Translations under genes and position numbers: made by a program
Origin: Anaerolineales bacterium
Lineage (GTDB): Bacteria; Chloroflexota; Anaerolineae; Anaerolineales; Villigracilaceae
Direction of reading: 5' to 3'
Assembly (NCBI GenBank): GCA_020634895.1
Contig: JACKAV010000011.1
Location: forward strand, 65,832 to 129,831
Length of the DNA: 64,000 nt
Notes under the pieces: model-generated
What the model was told of the DNA's origin: nothing
Database searches by the model: none
Seen by the model: the letters and a program-made list of their open reading frames with translations, nothing else
Shown here: positions 16,168-25,573 of the stretch, in pieces
Layout: every line of letters starts with the position of its first letter
Position numbering within the stretch: the first letter of the stretch is position 1

Positions 16168-17499
16168 CTAGGTGCCTTCTTCCCAGGAGTTGAGATAGTG
16201 CAACTGTTCGTCGGTGAGGACGTCGATCTTGACGCCCATCGCTTCGAGCTTTAGGCGGGCAATTTCATTATCGATCTCGGTTGGAACGGAGTAGACCTTC
16301 TTCTCGAGCTTGTCGGCGTTCTTTGCCATGTATTCAGCAGAGAGAGCCTGATTCGCAAAGGACATATCCATAACAGAAGCAGGGTGACCTTCAGCGGAAG
16401 CAAGGTTGATAAGGCGTCCTTCGCCGAGGATATTGATCTTGCGTCCATCCTTGGTGGTGTACTGGTCAACGAACGGGCGGACGAGATTGGGGTCGCCCTT
16501 GCTCATGGCTGCCAGCGAGGGGATATTGATCTCAACATTGAAGTGACCTGAATTGGAAACGATAGCGCCATCTTTCATCACTTCGAAGTGGTGCTTATCG
16601 ATCACGTTCAAGTCGCCGGTCAGGGTGCAGAAGATGTCGCCGACCTTGGCGGCATCGAGCATCGGCATGACCTGATAGCCGTCCATTGCCGCTTCGAGCG
16701 CCTTCAATGGATCGATCTCGGTGACGATCACGTGCGCACCCAAACCGCGAGCACGCATGGCGAGACCACGTCCACACCAGCCGTAGCCAGCGACAACGAA
16801 AGTCTTACCCGCGAGAAGCACGTTGGTTGCGCGGATGATACCGTCAATGGTGGATTGACCCGTGCCGTAACGATTATCGAACATGTGCTTTGTGAGCGCA
16901 TCGTTCACGGCAATGACGGGGAATTTCAGCACGCCGTCATTTTCCATCGCCTTCAAGCGGATCACACCGGTGGTGGTCTCTTCAGTACCGCCGATGACGT
17001 TTTTGAGCATCTGCTTGCGTTCTTCTTCGCCCAAGCCCTGTGCCCAGGCGGCGAGAGAAGGCTCAAGTTTCTCGAAGCGTCCCATTTCAATAAAGAAGAG
17101 GGAGGAAACGAGGTCGGCGCCGTCGTCCTGCGTCATGTGAGGCTTGTGCTCCAATGCGGCGCGGATATGCTTGAAGTAGGTGGTTTTGTCCTCGCCTTTT
17201 ATGGCGAAGACAGGGATTTCGTATTGGTTGACCAACGCAGCCGCAACATCATCCTGTGTGGAGAGCGGGTTGGAAGCCGTAAGCACGATGTCGGCGCCGC
17301 CTTCCTGAAGGGTAATCATCAGGTTGGCAGTTTCAGTCGTTACATGTAAACAGCAGGAGAGGCGCATCCCTTTGAGAGGCTTCTCCTTCTTGAAGCGTTC
17401 GCGGATGGAACGCAGGACGGGCATTTCACGCTCCGCCCAGTCAATGCGGCGGCGTCCGCCTTCTGCTAATTCAATATCCTTAATATCGTAATTGCTCAT
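16168..17499 (-). CDS. ahcY: S-adenosylhomocysteinase
   Basis: The enzyme cleaves S-adenosylhomocysteine, the product of SAM methylations, into adenosine and homocysteine using bound NAD. The 443-aa protein shows LHVTTETANLM (52-62), QDDGADL (124-130), EETTTGVIRL, KHMFDNRYGTGQS (204-216), the NAD loop GYGWCGRG (238-245) and SNSGHFNVEI. It ends at the short-form length without the insertion seen in many eukaryotic and proteobacterial enzymes. An AAGGAG ribosome site precedes the ATG. It lies 70 bp after a PfkB kinase gene, which likely removes adenosine and drives the reversible reaction. Confidence 0.97.
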   Translation of the reverse strand: MSNYDIKDIELAEGGRRRIDWAEREMPVLRSIRERFKKEKPLKGMRLSCCLHVTTETANLMITLQEGGADIVLTASNPLSTQDDVAAALVNQYEIPVFAIKGEDKTTYFKHIRAALEHKPHMTQDDGADLVSSLFFIEMGRFEKLEPSLAAWAQGLGEEERKQMLKNVIGGTEETTTGVIRLKAMENDGVLKFPVIAVNDALTKHMFDNRYGTGQSTIDGIIRATNVLLAGKTFVVAGYGWCGRGLAMRARGLGAHVIVTEIDPLKALEAAMDGYQVMPMLDAAKVGDIFCTLTGDLNVIDKHHFEVMKDGAIVSNSGHFNVEINIPSLAAMSKGDPNLVRPFVDQYTTKDGRKINILGEGRLINLASAEGHPASVMDMSFANQALSAEYMAKNADKLEKKVYSVPTEIDNEIARLKLEAMGVKIDVLTDEQLHYLNSWEEGT

Positions 17500-17569
17500 T
17501 TATTGCTCCTTCAAAACAATGGGTAATTGAGTTGGTAATCGGGTATGAGTGAACCCGGTTACCGGTCGA

Positions 17570-18526
17570 TTATTTCAACAATACATCAAGTTTTCCGTTA
17601 TCGTCAAAGGATTTTCGGAAACGCTTGATGAAGTCTTCACGTGTGTAGGTATGATTCTGTGTACCGCGCTGTTCCAGACAATATACCGCGGAAAGCGATC
17701 CGATCTCGCCGCATAATTTCCAGTCGAAGCCGTGGGAATAGCCTGCCAGGAATCCGCCGCGGAAGGCATCGCCGACACCGGTTGGGTCTACAACCTCATC
17801 TTCGGGAACTGTGGGGATATGGACGGAAGTGCCGTCCGAATACAGGTCAGCGCCATCCTTGCCGCGCGTAATTACCAAAACACGGACGTGGCTCAGGATC
17901 TGGTCGAGGCTCCAGCCAGTCTTCTTCGAGATCAGACCGAATTCGTAATCGTTACAAAACAGGAATTCCGCGCCTTCCATATCGCGTGCAAGTTCATTTC
18001 CATCCAGACGCAAAACCTGCTGACTTGGGTCATACAGATAAGGGATGCCCAACTCCCGGCATTCGGCAGGGAATTTCATCATCGCGTCCGGCGAACTGGG
18101 GGAGACGATCACAAGGTCTGGTTTGCCGTCAAGTTCCTTGAGAGACTGGGTCGCAGAGTGAGCCATTGCTCCGGGGTAGAACGAAGCAATCTGGGATGAG
18201 ACATGATCCGTCGTCGCGAAGAAAGAGGCGGTGAAAAGTCCGGGAACCACCTTCATGAGTTTTGTATCCACGCCTTTGGATTCAAGCCACTCGCGATAAT
18301 CGTTGAAATCCTCTCCGACAGTTGCCATCACGCGTGGTTTCTGCCCAAGCAACGCCATGGTATAGGCAATGTTCGGGGCGATACCGCCGCGCTGTTTGGA
18401 CATGGAGTCGACCAAAAATGAAAGGCTGATCGATTCCAACCGTTCAGGAAGGATCTGTTCTTTGAAATGACCAGGGAAGGTCATCAGGTAATCGTAGGCT
18501 ACAGAGCCGGTAAGTAAAATATCCAT
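17570..18526 (-). CDS. PfkB-family kinase, probable adenosine kinase
   Basis: PfkB enzymes phosphorylate sugars or nucleosides. The 318-aa protein has the N-terminal motif QRGGIAPNIAYTMALLG and the C-terminal signature DPTGVGDAFRGGF, with Asp253 as catalytic base. It directly precedes S-adenosylhomocysteinase on the same strand, so adenosine is the favoured substrate: phosphorylation to AMP would pull homocysteine formation forward. Sugar substrates cannot be excluded from sequence. No good ribosome site is visible before the ATG. Confidence 0.82.
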   Translation of the reverse strand: MDILLTGSVAYDYLMTFPGHFKEQILPERLESISLSFLVDSMSKQRGGIAPNIAYTMALLGQKPRVMATVGEDFNDYREWLESKGVDTKLMKVVPGLFTASFFATTDHVSSQIASFYPGAMAHSATQSLKELDGKPDLVIVSPSSPDAMMKFPAECRELGIPYLYDPSQQVLRLDGNELARDMEGAEFLFCNDYEFGLISKKTGWSLDQILSHVRVLVITRGKDGADLYSDGTSVHIPTVPEDEVVDPTGVGDAFRGGFLAGYSHGFDWKLCGEIGSLSAVYCLEQRGTQNHTYTREDFIKRFRKSFDDNGKLDVLLK

Positions 18527-18536
18527 GTGCTACTCG

Positions 18537-18574
18537 CAGAAAAAGGCGCACCCTTGCGAGTGCGCTGGTTTTTT
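18537..18574. terminator. Bidirectional terminator (GCGCAC stem)
   Basis: GCGCAC (18546-18551) and GTGCGC (18560-18565) with an 8-nt loop, flanked by T runs on both strands. It ends the lipoprotein gene at 18625 and lies just upstream of the PfkB gene. Confidence 0.7.
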
Positions 18575-18624
18575 AGAACAGCCGTGAGTTTATCACGTGC
18601 CATTCGGATTGTAAAGAATTTCGG

Positions 18625-19416
18625 CTATGGCTCGATCACTTCAAAATAATCGAACCTCGCGATGATATCCTCCGGCGTTCCATCGGGAGGGGATGAATTC
18701 GTGGCGCTTAGCCCAATGCTGTTCAGGTCATAGAAATTTCCGAAGCGACCGATGCGGTTCCACTCGCCGGGTTGGGTTGCGTAATATCCGCTGATGATGT
18801 TATTTGCAACTTCGATTTTGAGATAAACATCAAGATCTGATTCGTTGCGAGGCAGTTCGTAGTGATTCAACCTGTCGCCGCCGGTGACGACCGTCTCCAT
18901 AAAGTATCCGAACCCGCCAACAGGGCAGGGTTCGCAATATCCGGTGTTCATAACAATGTAATTCTCAGGGTCTTGAAAAACAAAGATATTTGCCTGATGA
19001 AAATTAAGATGCGGGTCAGCTTTGATGTGAGCAATAATCGCGAAATCTCCCTCGGGCAGGTCACGCTTCAACACATTTGAACGCCCCGCATTTCCAATGA
19101 TCTGAAGCCACTGTTCACCATCATCGTTGACAAAAGTCCACTTTGCCGGGTCTTCTTCCTCCCAAACCCAGCCATCCTGGAATGAGCCGTTGAAATCATC
19201 CCGAAAAATGACACCCTCGGGAAGGGCGGTATTTGTGGGAGATATGGTCTCAGTCGGCTTAATCTCAGGTGTGGAAGATACCTGCACTGCTGGTTGCGAT
19301 TCGGGTTGAGAAGAAGTAGGAGAGGAAGAAACAGAGACATCCGCCGATTCAGGCTGCCCCCCACACGATACAAGAAGAAGAATTACCACCCCCATAAGCC
19401 ACATATTGTATTTCAA
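18625..19416 (-). CDS. Lipoprotein with a concanavalin-like (DUF1349-type) domain
   Basis: The 263-aa protein has a lipoprotein signal peptide ending LLVSCGG (Cys18), a Ser/Pro/Thr-rich linker and a beta-sandwich domain from about residue 70 (FRDDFNGSFQDGWVW ... ARFDYFEV). Such domains bind or hydrolyse carbohydrate; no catalytic residues are evident. The codon at 19416 is TTG, with a GAAAGGAG ribosome site at good spacing; the first ATG lies at 19404. Function unknown. Confidence 0.75.
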   Translation of the reverse strand: MKYNMWLMGVVILLLVSCGGQPESADVSVSSSPTSSQPESQPAVQVSSTPEIKPTETISPTNTALPEGVIFRDDFNGSFQDGWVWEEEDPAKWTFVNDDGEQWLQIIGNAGRSNVLKRDLPEGDFAIIAHIKADPHLNFHQANIFVFQDPENYIVMNTGYCEPCPVGGFGYFMETVVTGGDRLNHYELPRNESDLDVYLKIEVANNIISGYYATQPGEWNRIGRFGNFYDLNSIGLSATNSSPPDGTPEDIIARFDYFEVIEP

Positions 19417-19550
19417 TTGAAACTCCTTTCTTTAATAAATATCAAAAGGCATTTCAAACTTCTAAACCATGCAGAAAAAACATCTAAAGCAGACGATTCG
19501 TATTGTTTTAGTATACATAAAAAACTCACAAATTCAACCTTTACCAGCAA

Positions 19551-19582
19551 AAAAATACACACTCGTACGAGTGTGTATTTTT
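19551..19582. terminator. Perfect 32-bp palindromic terminator
   Basis: A 16-bp arm (AAAAATACACACTCGT) meets its exact complement with no spacer, ending in T runs on both strands. It terminates the PotD-like gene. Confidence 0.85.
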
Positions 19583-19598
19583 AGAAAACATTATTTCC

Positions 19599-20753
19599 TT
19601 ATTGTTTTATTTCAGTCCAAAGTTGATCGTACAGCAGAAGCGCCCCGCCAAGGTCGGTCACTTCATGTCCTCTGGTAAATTCTTCTGGAGGCGTATTCGT
19701 TATCGGCGATGAGATATAAGATTCATACACATCCGGGTAATTCTCCCTGGCGTAATCCAGGGCAGCCTTATTGGGATTTGTGTATGGATAATCAACCAAG
19801 GTCAACCAATTGACATTCCCCTGCAGAAGATAATTAAACCACGCGTAAGCAATATCCGGATGAGGCGCTGTGGTCGGAATAGCCATACCATCATAGAAAA
19901 TGATCGAACCTTCCTCGGGGAATACGTATTTGAACGCGGGGTTTTCCGCAGCCGCCAAAAACGCTTCGCCATTCCAAACGATTCCCAGATCAACATCGCC
20001 AGCCACCAAAGGCGTCTTCGGACTGTCACTATCAAAAATGCGGATATTCGGCATCAATTCAATCAGTTTTTGTTTTGCCTCCGCCAAATGCGCCGGGTCT
20101 GTATCATTGACGCCGTACCCAAGCGTAAGAAGCGCCGCGCCAATAACAACGCGGTTGTCATCCACGGCAACTATGCGACCTTCATAATCCGAATTCCACA
20201 GATCCGCCCAGGATGTCGGCGGATTCTCGACGGTATCACTATTGTAAATAATAGCCTGCGTTCCCATCTGGTACGGAACCACAAAATCAGTGGCATTCCC
20301 ATAAGCAGCTACCAGTCCTGAATCAAGGCTTGCGAGATTCGGCAGTTTGGCAGCATCCAGTTTTTGCAGCAATTTCTCGCGGATCAACACCCCGATCATA
20401 TAATCGCTGGGATGAATCACATCGTACGGATTTACATCCTGTCCCAATGACACCTTTGAATACAACTCTTCATTGGACGAAAAGTAATCCACATTAACTT
20501 TCACATCATAGACCATGCCAAAACAATCAAAAATATCGCTCGGCACATACTCGGTCCATGTAAATATATTGATCGTATCGCTTTCAAACTCCACACGAGG
20601 ACTTGGCTCCGGGCAGACAAATCCGCTTGATGTTACCAATTCTCCCTCTGTCGAAGCGGGCGCATTCCCCGCAGCACAAGCTGTCACAGCGACCAACAGC
20701 ATGCCCGACAAAATCAACCGAACCCAACGATGGATTTTGTGACGTATATTCAT
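19599..20753 (-). CDS. PotD-like polyamine ABC transporter substrate-binding lipoprotein
   Basis: The 384-aa lipoprotein (lipobox VTAC) matches periplasmic spermidine/putrescine-binding proteins: INIFTWTEYVPSDIF, PYDVIHPSDYM, VPYQMGTQAIIYN, LWNSDYEGRI and AYAWFNYLL. These capture polyamines outside the membrane and hand them to a PotBC permease. The permease and ATPase genes are not adjacent; both neighbours are unrelated and it has its own terminator. A GAGGAG ribosome site precedes the start. The ligand is inferred from family. Confidence 0.9.
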   Translation of the reverse strand: MNIRHKIHRWVRLILSGMLLVAVTACAAGNAPASTEGELVTSSGFVCPEPSPRVEFESDTINIFTWTEYVPSDIFDCFGMVYDVKVNVDYFSSNEELYSKVSLGQDVNPYDVIHPSDYMIGVLIREKLLQKLDAAKLPNLASLDSGLVAAYGNATDFVVPYQMGTQAIIYNSDTVENPPTSWADLWNSDYEGRIVAVDDNRVVIGAALLTLGYGVNDTDPAHLAEAKQKLIELMPNIRIFDSDSPKTPLVAGDVDLGIVWNGEAFLAAAENPAFKYVFPEEGSIIFYDGMAIPTTAPHPDIAYAWFNYLLQGNVNWLTLVDYPYTNPNKAALDYARENYPDVYESYISSPITNTPPEEFTRGHEVTDLGGALLLYDQLWTEIKQ

Positions 20754-20846
20754 TTTGCTCCTCAGGATATAAAAGTTGAATTACATAAAGAAATTATAGT
20801 GCAACCCAATCATCAATACAACGCTCAAATCTCAAAATACCCCCGC

Positions 20847-20875
20847 TTGACGCGCCTCTTCTTTACCAGTATAAA
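20847..20875 (+). promoter_or_regulatory. Promoter for leaderless lytic transglycosylase gene
   Basis: TTGACG (20847-20852), a 17-nt spacer and TATAAA (20870-20875) end 6 nt before the ATG at 20882. It is the best-formed leaderless promoter in the window. Confidence 0.8.
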
Positions 20876-20881
20876 ATTGGA

Positions 20882-23305
20882 ATGAAGAAAATCCGCCTCC
20901 TTCTTGGACTTTGGCTTGCCATATCCCTCACGGCTTGTTCCACGCTCGAAAATTTTCCATCCATCCCACCCGGCTGGACGGTGACTCCCAGCCTGTCCCC
21001 TTCCCCCGAACCGACACTGACGCCCACCATCACCCCTACGCCCTTACCGACCGCCAGAGTCAGTGAAGGAGATCAAGCACTCTTCAATGGCGACTACGAT
21101 ACCGCGCTCCTGCATTACCAGATTGCCCTCCAGGATTCACCAGACCCGTTGATTCGCGCGTCCGCACAGTGGGGTGTAGCCCGCATCTATTACGCGCAGG
21201 GACGTTATAACGAGACAATCAATGCACTGCAGGTTCTCATTACTGAATATTCGCAATCACCGCAATTTCCACAGGCATATTTCCTGCAAGGGTTTGTATA
21301 TTACAAGCTTGAGAATTACTCCGCTGCTGCCGATGCATGGCAGACATATCTTATTTTGCGCCCCGGTGTGCTGGATGCCTACGTTCAGGAACTGCGTGGA
21401 GACGCGCTTTTCAACGCCAAAAACTACCCCGAAGCTTTATCGTCCTATACGACGGCGATCCAGGCGCCAGCACTTGGAGACGACATCAACCTCGATCTAA
21501 AAGTCGCCGCCACGCAAACCGAACTCGGCAATTATGAAACCGCGCTGGCGCTATATGATGGTATCGTCGGGCGCGCTGCCAGCGATTACACCAAAGCTCA
21601 GGCGTTGTACGAAGCCGGATTGGTGAATCAAACCCAGGGTCAGAGTGCCGAGGCGAATGAACGTTTCCGCTATAACGTGGAAAATTATCCCCTATCCTAT
21701 TATTCCTATCTCAGCCTCATCGCTTTGATCGACGCTGGCGGAACCGTCAGTGAACTGGATCGCGGGCTTGTCGATTATTTTGCCGGTCAATATGATGTTG
21801 CCATCGCCGCATTTGACCGCTATCTTCAAAGCAATCCCGCCGACAATGACGGCACCGCCTACTATTACCGCGCGCTTTCAAAAAGCAGTTTGGGACAATA
21901 CGACGCGGCACTCGCAGATTACGAAACGTTCACGTCAAACTTTTCGGTCCACCCGCGTTGGAGCGATGCGTGGGGCGAGAAAGCCTTCATTGAATGGGCG
22001 CAGCAGGGAAATTACAGCAAAGCCGCACAGACATTATTGGAATTTGTGAACCTTGCGCCGACAGCGCCAATCGCCGCCGATTATTTGATGAGCGCCGGGC
22101 GGATCTACGAACGCGATGCGCAATACGATAAAGCCATTGAGACCTGGTCTCGGGTAACAACTGAGTATCCGGGCTCTCAACAGGCTTCGTATGCTGCATT
22201 TTTGATGGGCATTGTGGATTATCGTCGCGGGAATTATCAAACTTCATTGGATACATTCAAACGCAGTCTCGCTTTATCCATTTCAGAGTCGGATAAAACC
22301 CGCGCGCTGCTTTGGGTCGGCAAAACCTACCAAAAGCTCGGTGATGAAAACGCCGCAGCAGATGCCTGGCGTGAGGGTCAAAACCTCGATGCCGGCGGTT
22401 ACTACAGTGAACGCGCCAGAGACTTGCTGCAAGAACGCGCACCGTTTGCAATTGGTTCTTCCATGAACCTGAACGTTGACCTTGCAAAAGAACGCGCCGA
22501 TGCAGATGCATGGATGCGCTTGACCTTCAACCTCGGCAATGACGTTGACTTAAGCAATCTTGGACCACTGGCTTCAGATGAACGGATCGTCCGCGGCAGG
22601 GAATATTGGGAGTTGGGCATGTTCGACGAAGCCCGCCTCGAATTCGAAGACCTGCGCACAGAACTTGAAAGCAACCGCGACGCGGTCAACAGCTATCGGC
22701 TCGCAAATTACCTGCTTGACCTGGGGATGTATCGCTCCGCCATCTTCGCGGCGCGTCAGGTATTGACCATCGCCGGTCTGGACGAGCACACTGAATCCAT
22801 GATGGCACCGGCATACTTCAGCCACGTCCGTTATGGATTGTATTATTCCGAACTGGTCATCCCCATTTCACAAACAGAAGGCTTTGATCCGTTGTTCATT
22901 TTCAGCGTCATCCGGCAGGAAAGCCTCTTCGAAGGCTTTGTCCGCTCGAACGCAGGCGCACATGGATTGATGCAGATCATCGCTCCCACAGGCGCGCAGA
23001 TCGCTTCCGAACTTGGCAAGCCGCTGAATTACAGCGAGGAAGATCTTTATCGACCTTATGTCAGCGTGTTATTTGGAACACATTACCTTTCGAGAAACAG
23101 GGCTTTGCTGCAAGGCGACCTGTATGCAACCCTTGCCGCTTACAACGGCGGACCCGGCAACGCCATCGAGTGGAAGTCCCTTGCTGGTGATGACCCCGAT
23201 CTTTTCCTTGAAAGTGTGAGGTTTGAAGAAACACGCAACTATATTCGAAATATCTACGAAATATATTTAGTGTACAGACGGTTATACAGCGGGGGCACGA
23301 ATTAA
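20882..23305 (+). CDS. TPR-containing lytic murein transglycosylase (Slt-like)
   Basis: The 807-aa lipoprotein (lipobox LTAC) has a Pro/Thr linker, about 600 residues of TPR-like helical repeats (A-x(3)-Y pairs between about 60 and 650), and a C-terminal SLT domain. That domain shows VIRQES with catalytic Glu680, GAHGLMQI and AAYNGGPG. It cleaves peptidoglycan glycan strands, leaving anhydromuramic ends. The layout matches Slt70-type enzymes. Transcription is predicted to start at or next to the ATG. It is convergent with the yggU gene. Confidence 0.93.
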   Translation: MKKIRLLLGLWLAISLTACSTLENFPSIPPGWTVTPSLSPSPEPTLTPTITPTPLPTARVSEGDQALFNGDYDTALLHYQIALQDSPDPLIRASAQWGVARIYYAQGRYNETINALQVLITEYSQSPQFPQAYFLQGFVYYKLENYSAAADAWQTYLILRPGVLDAYVQELRGDALFNAKNYPEALSSYTTAIQAPALGDDINLDLKVAATQTELGNYETALALYDGIVGRAASDYTKAQALYEAGLVNQTQGQSAEANERFRYNVENYPLSYYSYLSLIALIDAGGTVSELDRGLVDYFAGQYDVAIAAFDRYLQSNPADNDGTAYYYRALSKSSLGQYDAALADYETFTSNFSVHPRWSDAWGEKAFIEWAQQGNYSKAAQTLLEFVNLAPTAPIAADYLMSAGRIYERDAQYDKAIETWSRVTTEYPGSQQASYAAFLMGIVDYRRGNYQTSLDTFKRSLALSISESDKTRALLWVGKTYQKLGDENAAADAWREGQNLDAGGYYSERARDLLQERAPFAIGSSMNLNVDLAKERADADAWMRLTFNLGNDVDLSNLGPLASDERIVRGREYWELGMFDEARLEFEDLRTELESNRDAVNSYRLANYLLDLGMYRSAIFAARQVLTIAGLDEHTESMMAPAYFSHVRYGLYYSELVIPISQTEGFDPLFIFSVIRQESLFEGFVRSNAGAHGLMQIIAPTGAQIASELGKPLNYSEEDLYRPYVSVLFGTHYLSRNRALLQGDLYATLAAYNGGPGNAIEWKSLAGDDPDLFLESVRFEETRNYIRNIYEIYLVYRRLYSGGTN

Positions 23306-23319
23306 GAATTAAATAAAAG

Positions 23320-23359
23320 CACGGATTGAGCATTCCCAAAAGGGTTTGCCCAATCCGTG
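23320..23359. terminator. Long hairpin between convergent genes
   Basis: CACGGATTG-x-GCA and CCC pair with their counterparts across an AAAA loop, with small mismatches. The - strand side ends in a T-rich run, so it mainly serves the yggU operon. Confidence 0.75.
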
Positions 23360-23384
23360 AACTATTTCAAAAATTATTAAGAGA

Positions 23385-23693
23385 TCAATCCATGTGCGCA
23401 ACAATTCGCTGATGCGCTGTTTCCACATCCATATCGAGGACCGAAACAAGTTTATCCCTGCCGGTTTCGCCCGCAACGATCTCCACGCGGGATTTTGGAA
23501 CGCCCAATACTTCGGCAAGAAAAGCGACAATTTCCGTATTCATATCTTCATCAGACGGATCGGAAGCAATATGTATCTTGACCGTACCATCGTTCAAGAC
23601 GCCGGCGATCTGGTTGCGGCTCGCCCGTGGAGTGATCCGCAACGCCAACGCTGAACCGCGTTTTCCGTCGTGTAAGACATATTCTCTGGACAT
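23385..23693 (-). CDS. yggU: DUF167/YggU family protein
   Basis: This 102-aa protein is complete for the small DUF167 family (LALRITPRASRNQIAGV, VKIHIASDPSDEDMN, LGVPKSRVEIVAGETGRDK). The biochemical role is unknown; genes of this family commonly sit next to yggT and yggS, as here. A GAGGTGA ribosome site precedes the ATG. Confidence 0.9.
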   Translation of the reverse strand: MSREYVLHDGKRGSALALRITPRASRNQIAGVLNDGTVKIHIASDPSDEDMNTEIVAFLAEVLGVPKSRVEIVAGETGRDKLVSVLDMDVETAHQRIVAHMD

Positions 23694-23712
23694 GATTCAC
23701 CTCGATAGTTAA

Positions 23713-23976
23713 TTATATGGAAAGAAGGAGCGAGATCAAAATGCGCTGCAGGAACTCGAGCGCCAGGATCAAAACCAAAGGGCTGAAGTCAAGCCCTCCA
23801 GCGCTCCCCATCAAATTACGGATCGGATTCAGGAAAGGTCCCACGATCCGCTCCAATGCTTCACGAACAGGATGATACGGGGAAAGAAAAAACGACAACA
23901 ATGAATTCGCGATAACGACCCAGACAAACGTTTCTGTCACCACGCGAATCAACAAGACCAAAAAATCTACACTCAT
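23713..23976 (-). CDS. yggT: YggT family membrane protein
   Basis: The 87-aa protein has two membrane segments (about 3-27 and 62-85) around the conserved motif REALERIVGPFLNPIR. The family is linked to osmotic tolerance and cell division clusters. Its start overlaps the yggS stop (ATGA-type), showing translational coupling. Confidence 0.92.
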   Translation of the reverse strand: MSVDFLVLLIRVVTETFVWVVIANSLLSFFLSPYHPVREALERIVGPFLNPIRNLMGSAGGLDFSPLVLILALEFLQRILISLLLSI

Positions 23977-24713
23977 TCATGCTCCGTTTTATAAGATCTG
24001 GGTCCTACAATTGCAGTGCCTATACGCACAAAGGTTGCGCCTTCTTCAATGGCAACTTCATAATCCGAACTTGTACCCATTGAGAGTTCGGAAAATTCAG
24101 CTTGTGGAAATTGACCCGCAAAAAAATCTCGAAGCCGTTTAAGCTTTTGAAAATATGGGCGTGAGAATTCTGCATTCTCCCCAAGCGGCGGCATGGACAT
24201 CAATCCGCGCACCTGCAAATTCGGCAGGGCAAGAACCTCAGAAACCTCATCCAACACTCCGCCCCAACGGGTTTCATCGAACGCTTCCCAGCCGCTTTTA
24301 CTTTCCTCTTCGCCAACGTTGAATTCCAGCAGTACCGGCAGAACCCGTTCCGCCTCACCGCAAAAACGGTCAAGGCGTTTGGCAAGTTTCAGGCTGTCCA
24401 ATGAATGCATGAAGTTAAAGTTCCCTGCCACAAGCGGCGCCTTTCGGCTCTGCACGTGACCGATCATGTGCCATTCTACCGCAGAAAGATTCTGCAAAGA
24501 TTGAATTTTCGTAACACCCTCTTCGGCGTAATTCTCGCCAAGGATGGACGCCCCCGCCTCGATCGCCGCCCGCACCACTTCCACCGGTTGAGTTTTGGTG
24601 ACCACAACCAGCTTGACCGCCTCAGGACTACGCCCAGACCTTTTTGCCGCATCAGCGATCTTATCCAACGCCTTCAAATATCTTTCCCGAATGGATTCAA
24701 CCAAGTCACTCAT
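23973..24713 (-). CDS. yggS: YggS/PLPBP family PLP-binding protein
   Basis: A single-domain PLP-binding TIM barrel that buffers pyridoxal phosphate and affects amino-acid homeostasis; it has no known enzymatic activity. The 246-aa protein shows VVVTKTQ with the PLP-binding Lys40, LGENYAEE, WHMIGHVQSRK and LSMGTSSDYEVAIEEGATFVRIG. A TAAAAT box ends 6 nt before the ATG, so it seems to have its own leaderless start within the pgeF-yggU group. Confidence 0.94.
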   Translation of the reverse strand: MSDLVESIRERYLKALDKIADAAKRSGRSPEAVKLVVVTKTQPVEVVRAAIEAGASILGENYAEEGVTKIQSLQNLSAVEWHMIGHVQSRKAPLVAGNFNFMHSLDSLKLAKRLDRFCGEAERVLPVLLEFNVGEEESKSGWEAFDETRWGGVLDEVSEVLALPNLQVRGLMSMPPLGENAEFSRPYFQKLKRLRDFFAGQFPQAEFSELSMGTSSDYEVAIEEGATFVRIGTAIVGPRSYKTEHE

Positions 24714-24719
24714 GCTTTT

Positions 24720-24725
24720 ATTTTA
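24720..24725 (-). promoter_or_regulatory. -10 box for leaderless yggS
   Basis: TAAAAT on the - strand ends 6 nt before the ATG at 24713; no ribosome site fits. Confidence 0.5.
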
Positions 24726-24793
24726 ACCCGAACTCCAAACCTCTTATTTTTTTCTACCCATACAAAAAAGCAAATTCCCGCATGGGCAGATTT

Positions 24794-25573
24794 TTACGAC
24801 ATCGCCAGCAATGCTCCAAAACGCCCGGTCTTGCCCTTTTCGGCGCGATGCGAATACCAATCATCCAAATGACAGGCGGTGCAAAGCCCGGAAATTTGAA
24901 TTTGCTCCACACCCATCTTTTGGAGCTGCAAAGCATTTGCCGTCCATAGATCAAGGTAGATGTGACCGTCTCGTGTCTGCAAGACCTTTTCAGAATCTTC
25001 GCCGTATTTCTCGCGGAATTGGACAGCCACCTCCTCACCCACCTCGTAATGGTCCACACTGATGGACGGTCCGATGCCAGCCACGATATCTTCCGGTTTG
25101 GAGCCATAACGCTCCTGCATCGCTTTGACCGAAACCTCGGCAACACCTTTTACAGTCCCCATCCACCCGGCATGAGAAATACCGATCACGTGTTTTGTCG
25201 GGTCATGGAACAACAGCGGGACACAATCCGCGAAACGCATGAAGAGCGAAACTTCCGGGTTGTCGGTAAAAAGGATATCCGCTTTCTCGGGGGATTGCTC
25301 GAGCGGACGCGGGGCGTCGGCGTAGATAATGTCTGTGCCGTGGACCAGCCATACGTCGTGGAGAGAGGCGGGGTCGCGTCCAAGCGAATTGAACGCGTGG
25401 ACACGATTCTCCGCCACGCGCTCGGGTGTATCCCCAACGGATATGCTCAAGTTGAGCGACGTCCACGGTTCAGGGCTGATTCCGCCCTGGCGGGTAAAAA
25501 CCGCGTTGACGATATTTTTTGAAAAGATGTCGAACTGGTAGTAGCGCAGTCCGTCGGATTCCTGAAAAGGCAT
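24794..25573 (-). CDS. pgeF: Peptidoglycan editing factor PgeF (YfiH, DUF152)
   Basis: PgeF is a metal-dependent cytoplasmic enzyme that removes wrongly built UDP-MurNAc-L-Ser precursors. The 259-aa protein has the family metal sites LVHGTD, FADCVPLLF, HAGWMGT and CTACHLDDWYSHRAEKGKTGR. Its ATG overlaps the stop of the glutaredoxin-DUF2085 gene upstream, so the two are coupled. It precedes yggS on the same strand, an association seen in many bacteria. Confidence 0.93.
   Translation of the reverse strand: MPFQESDGLRYYQFDIFSKNIVNAVFTRQGGISPEPWTSLNLSISVGDTPERVAENRVHAFNSLGRDPASLHDVWLVHGTDIIYADAPRPLEQSPEKADILFTDNPEVSLFMRFADCVPLLFHDPTKHVIGISHAGWMGTVKGVAEVSVKAMQERYGSKPEDIVAGIGPSISVDHYEVGEEVAVQFREKYGEDSEKVLQTRDGHIYLDLWTANALQLQKMGVEQIQISGLCTACHLDDWYSHRAEKGKTGRFGALLAMS

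Noticed and set aside
16588..17349. 253-codon frame on the + strand inside ahcY
   Set aside because: Antisense shadow of a highly conserved enzyme.
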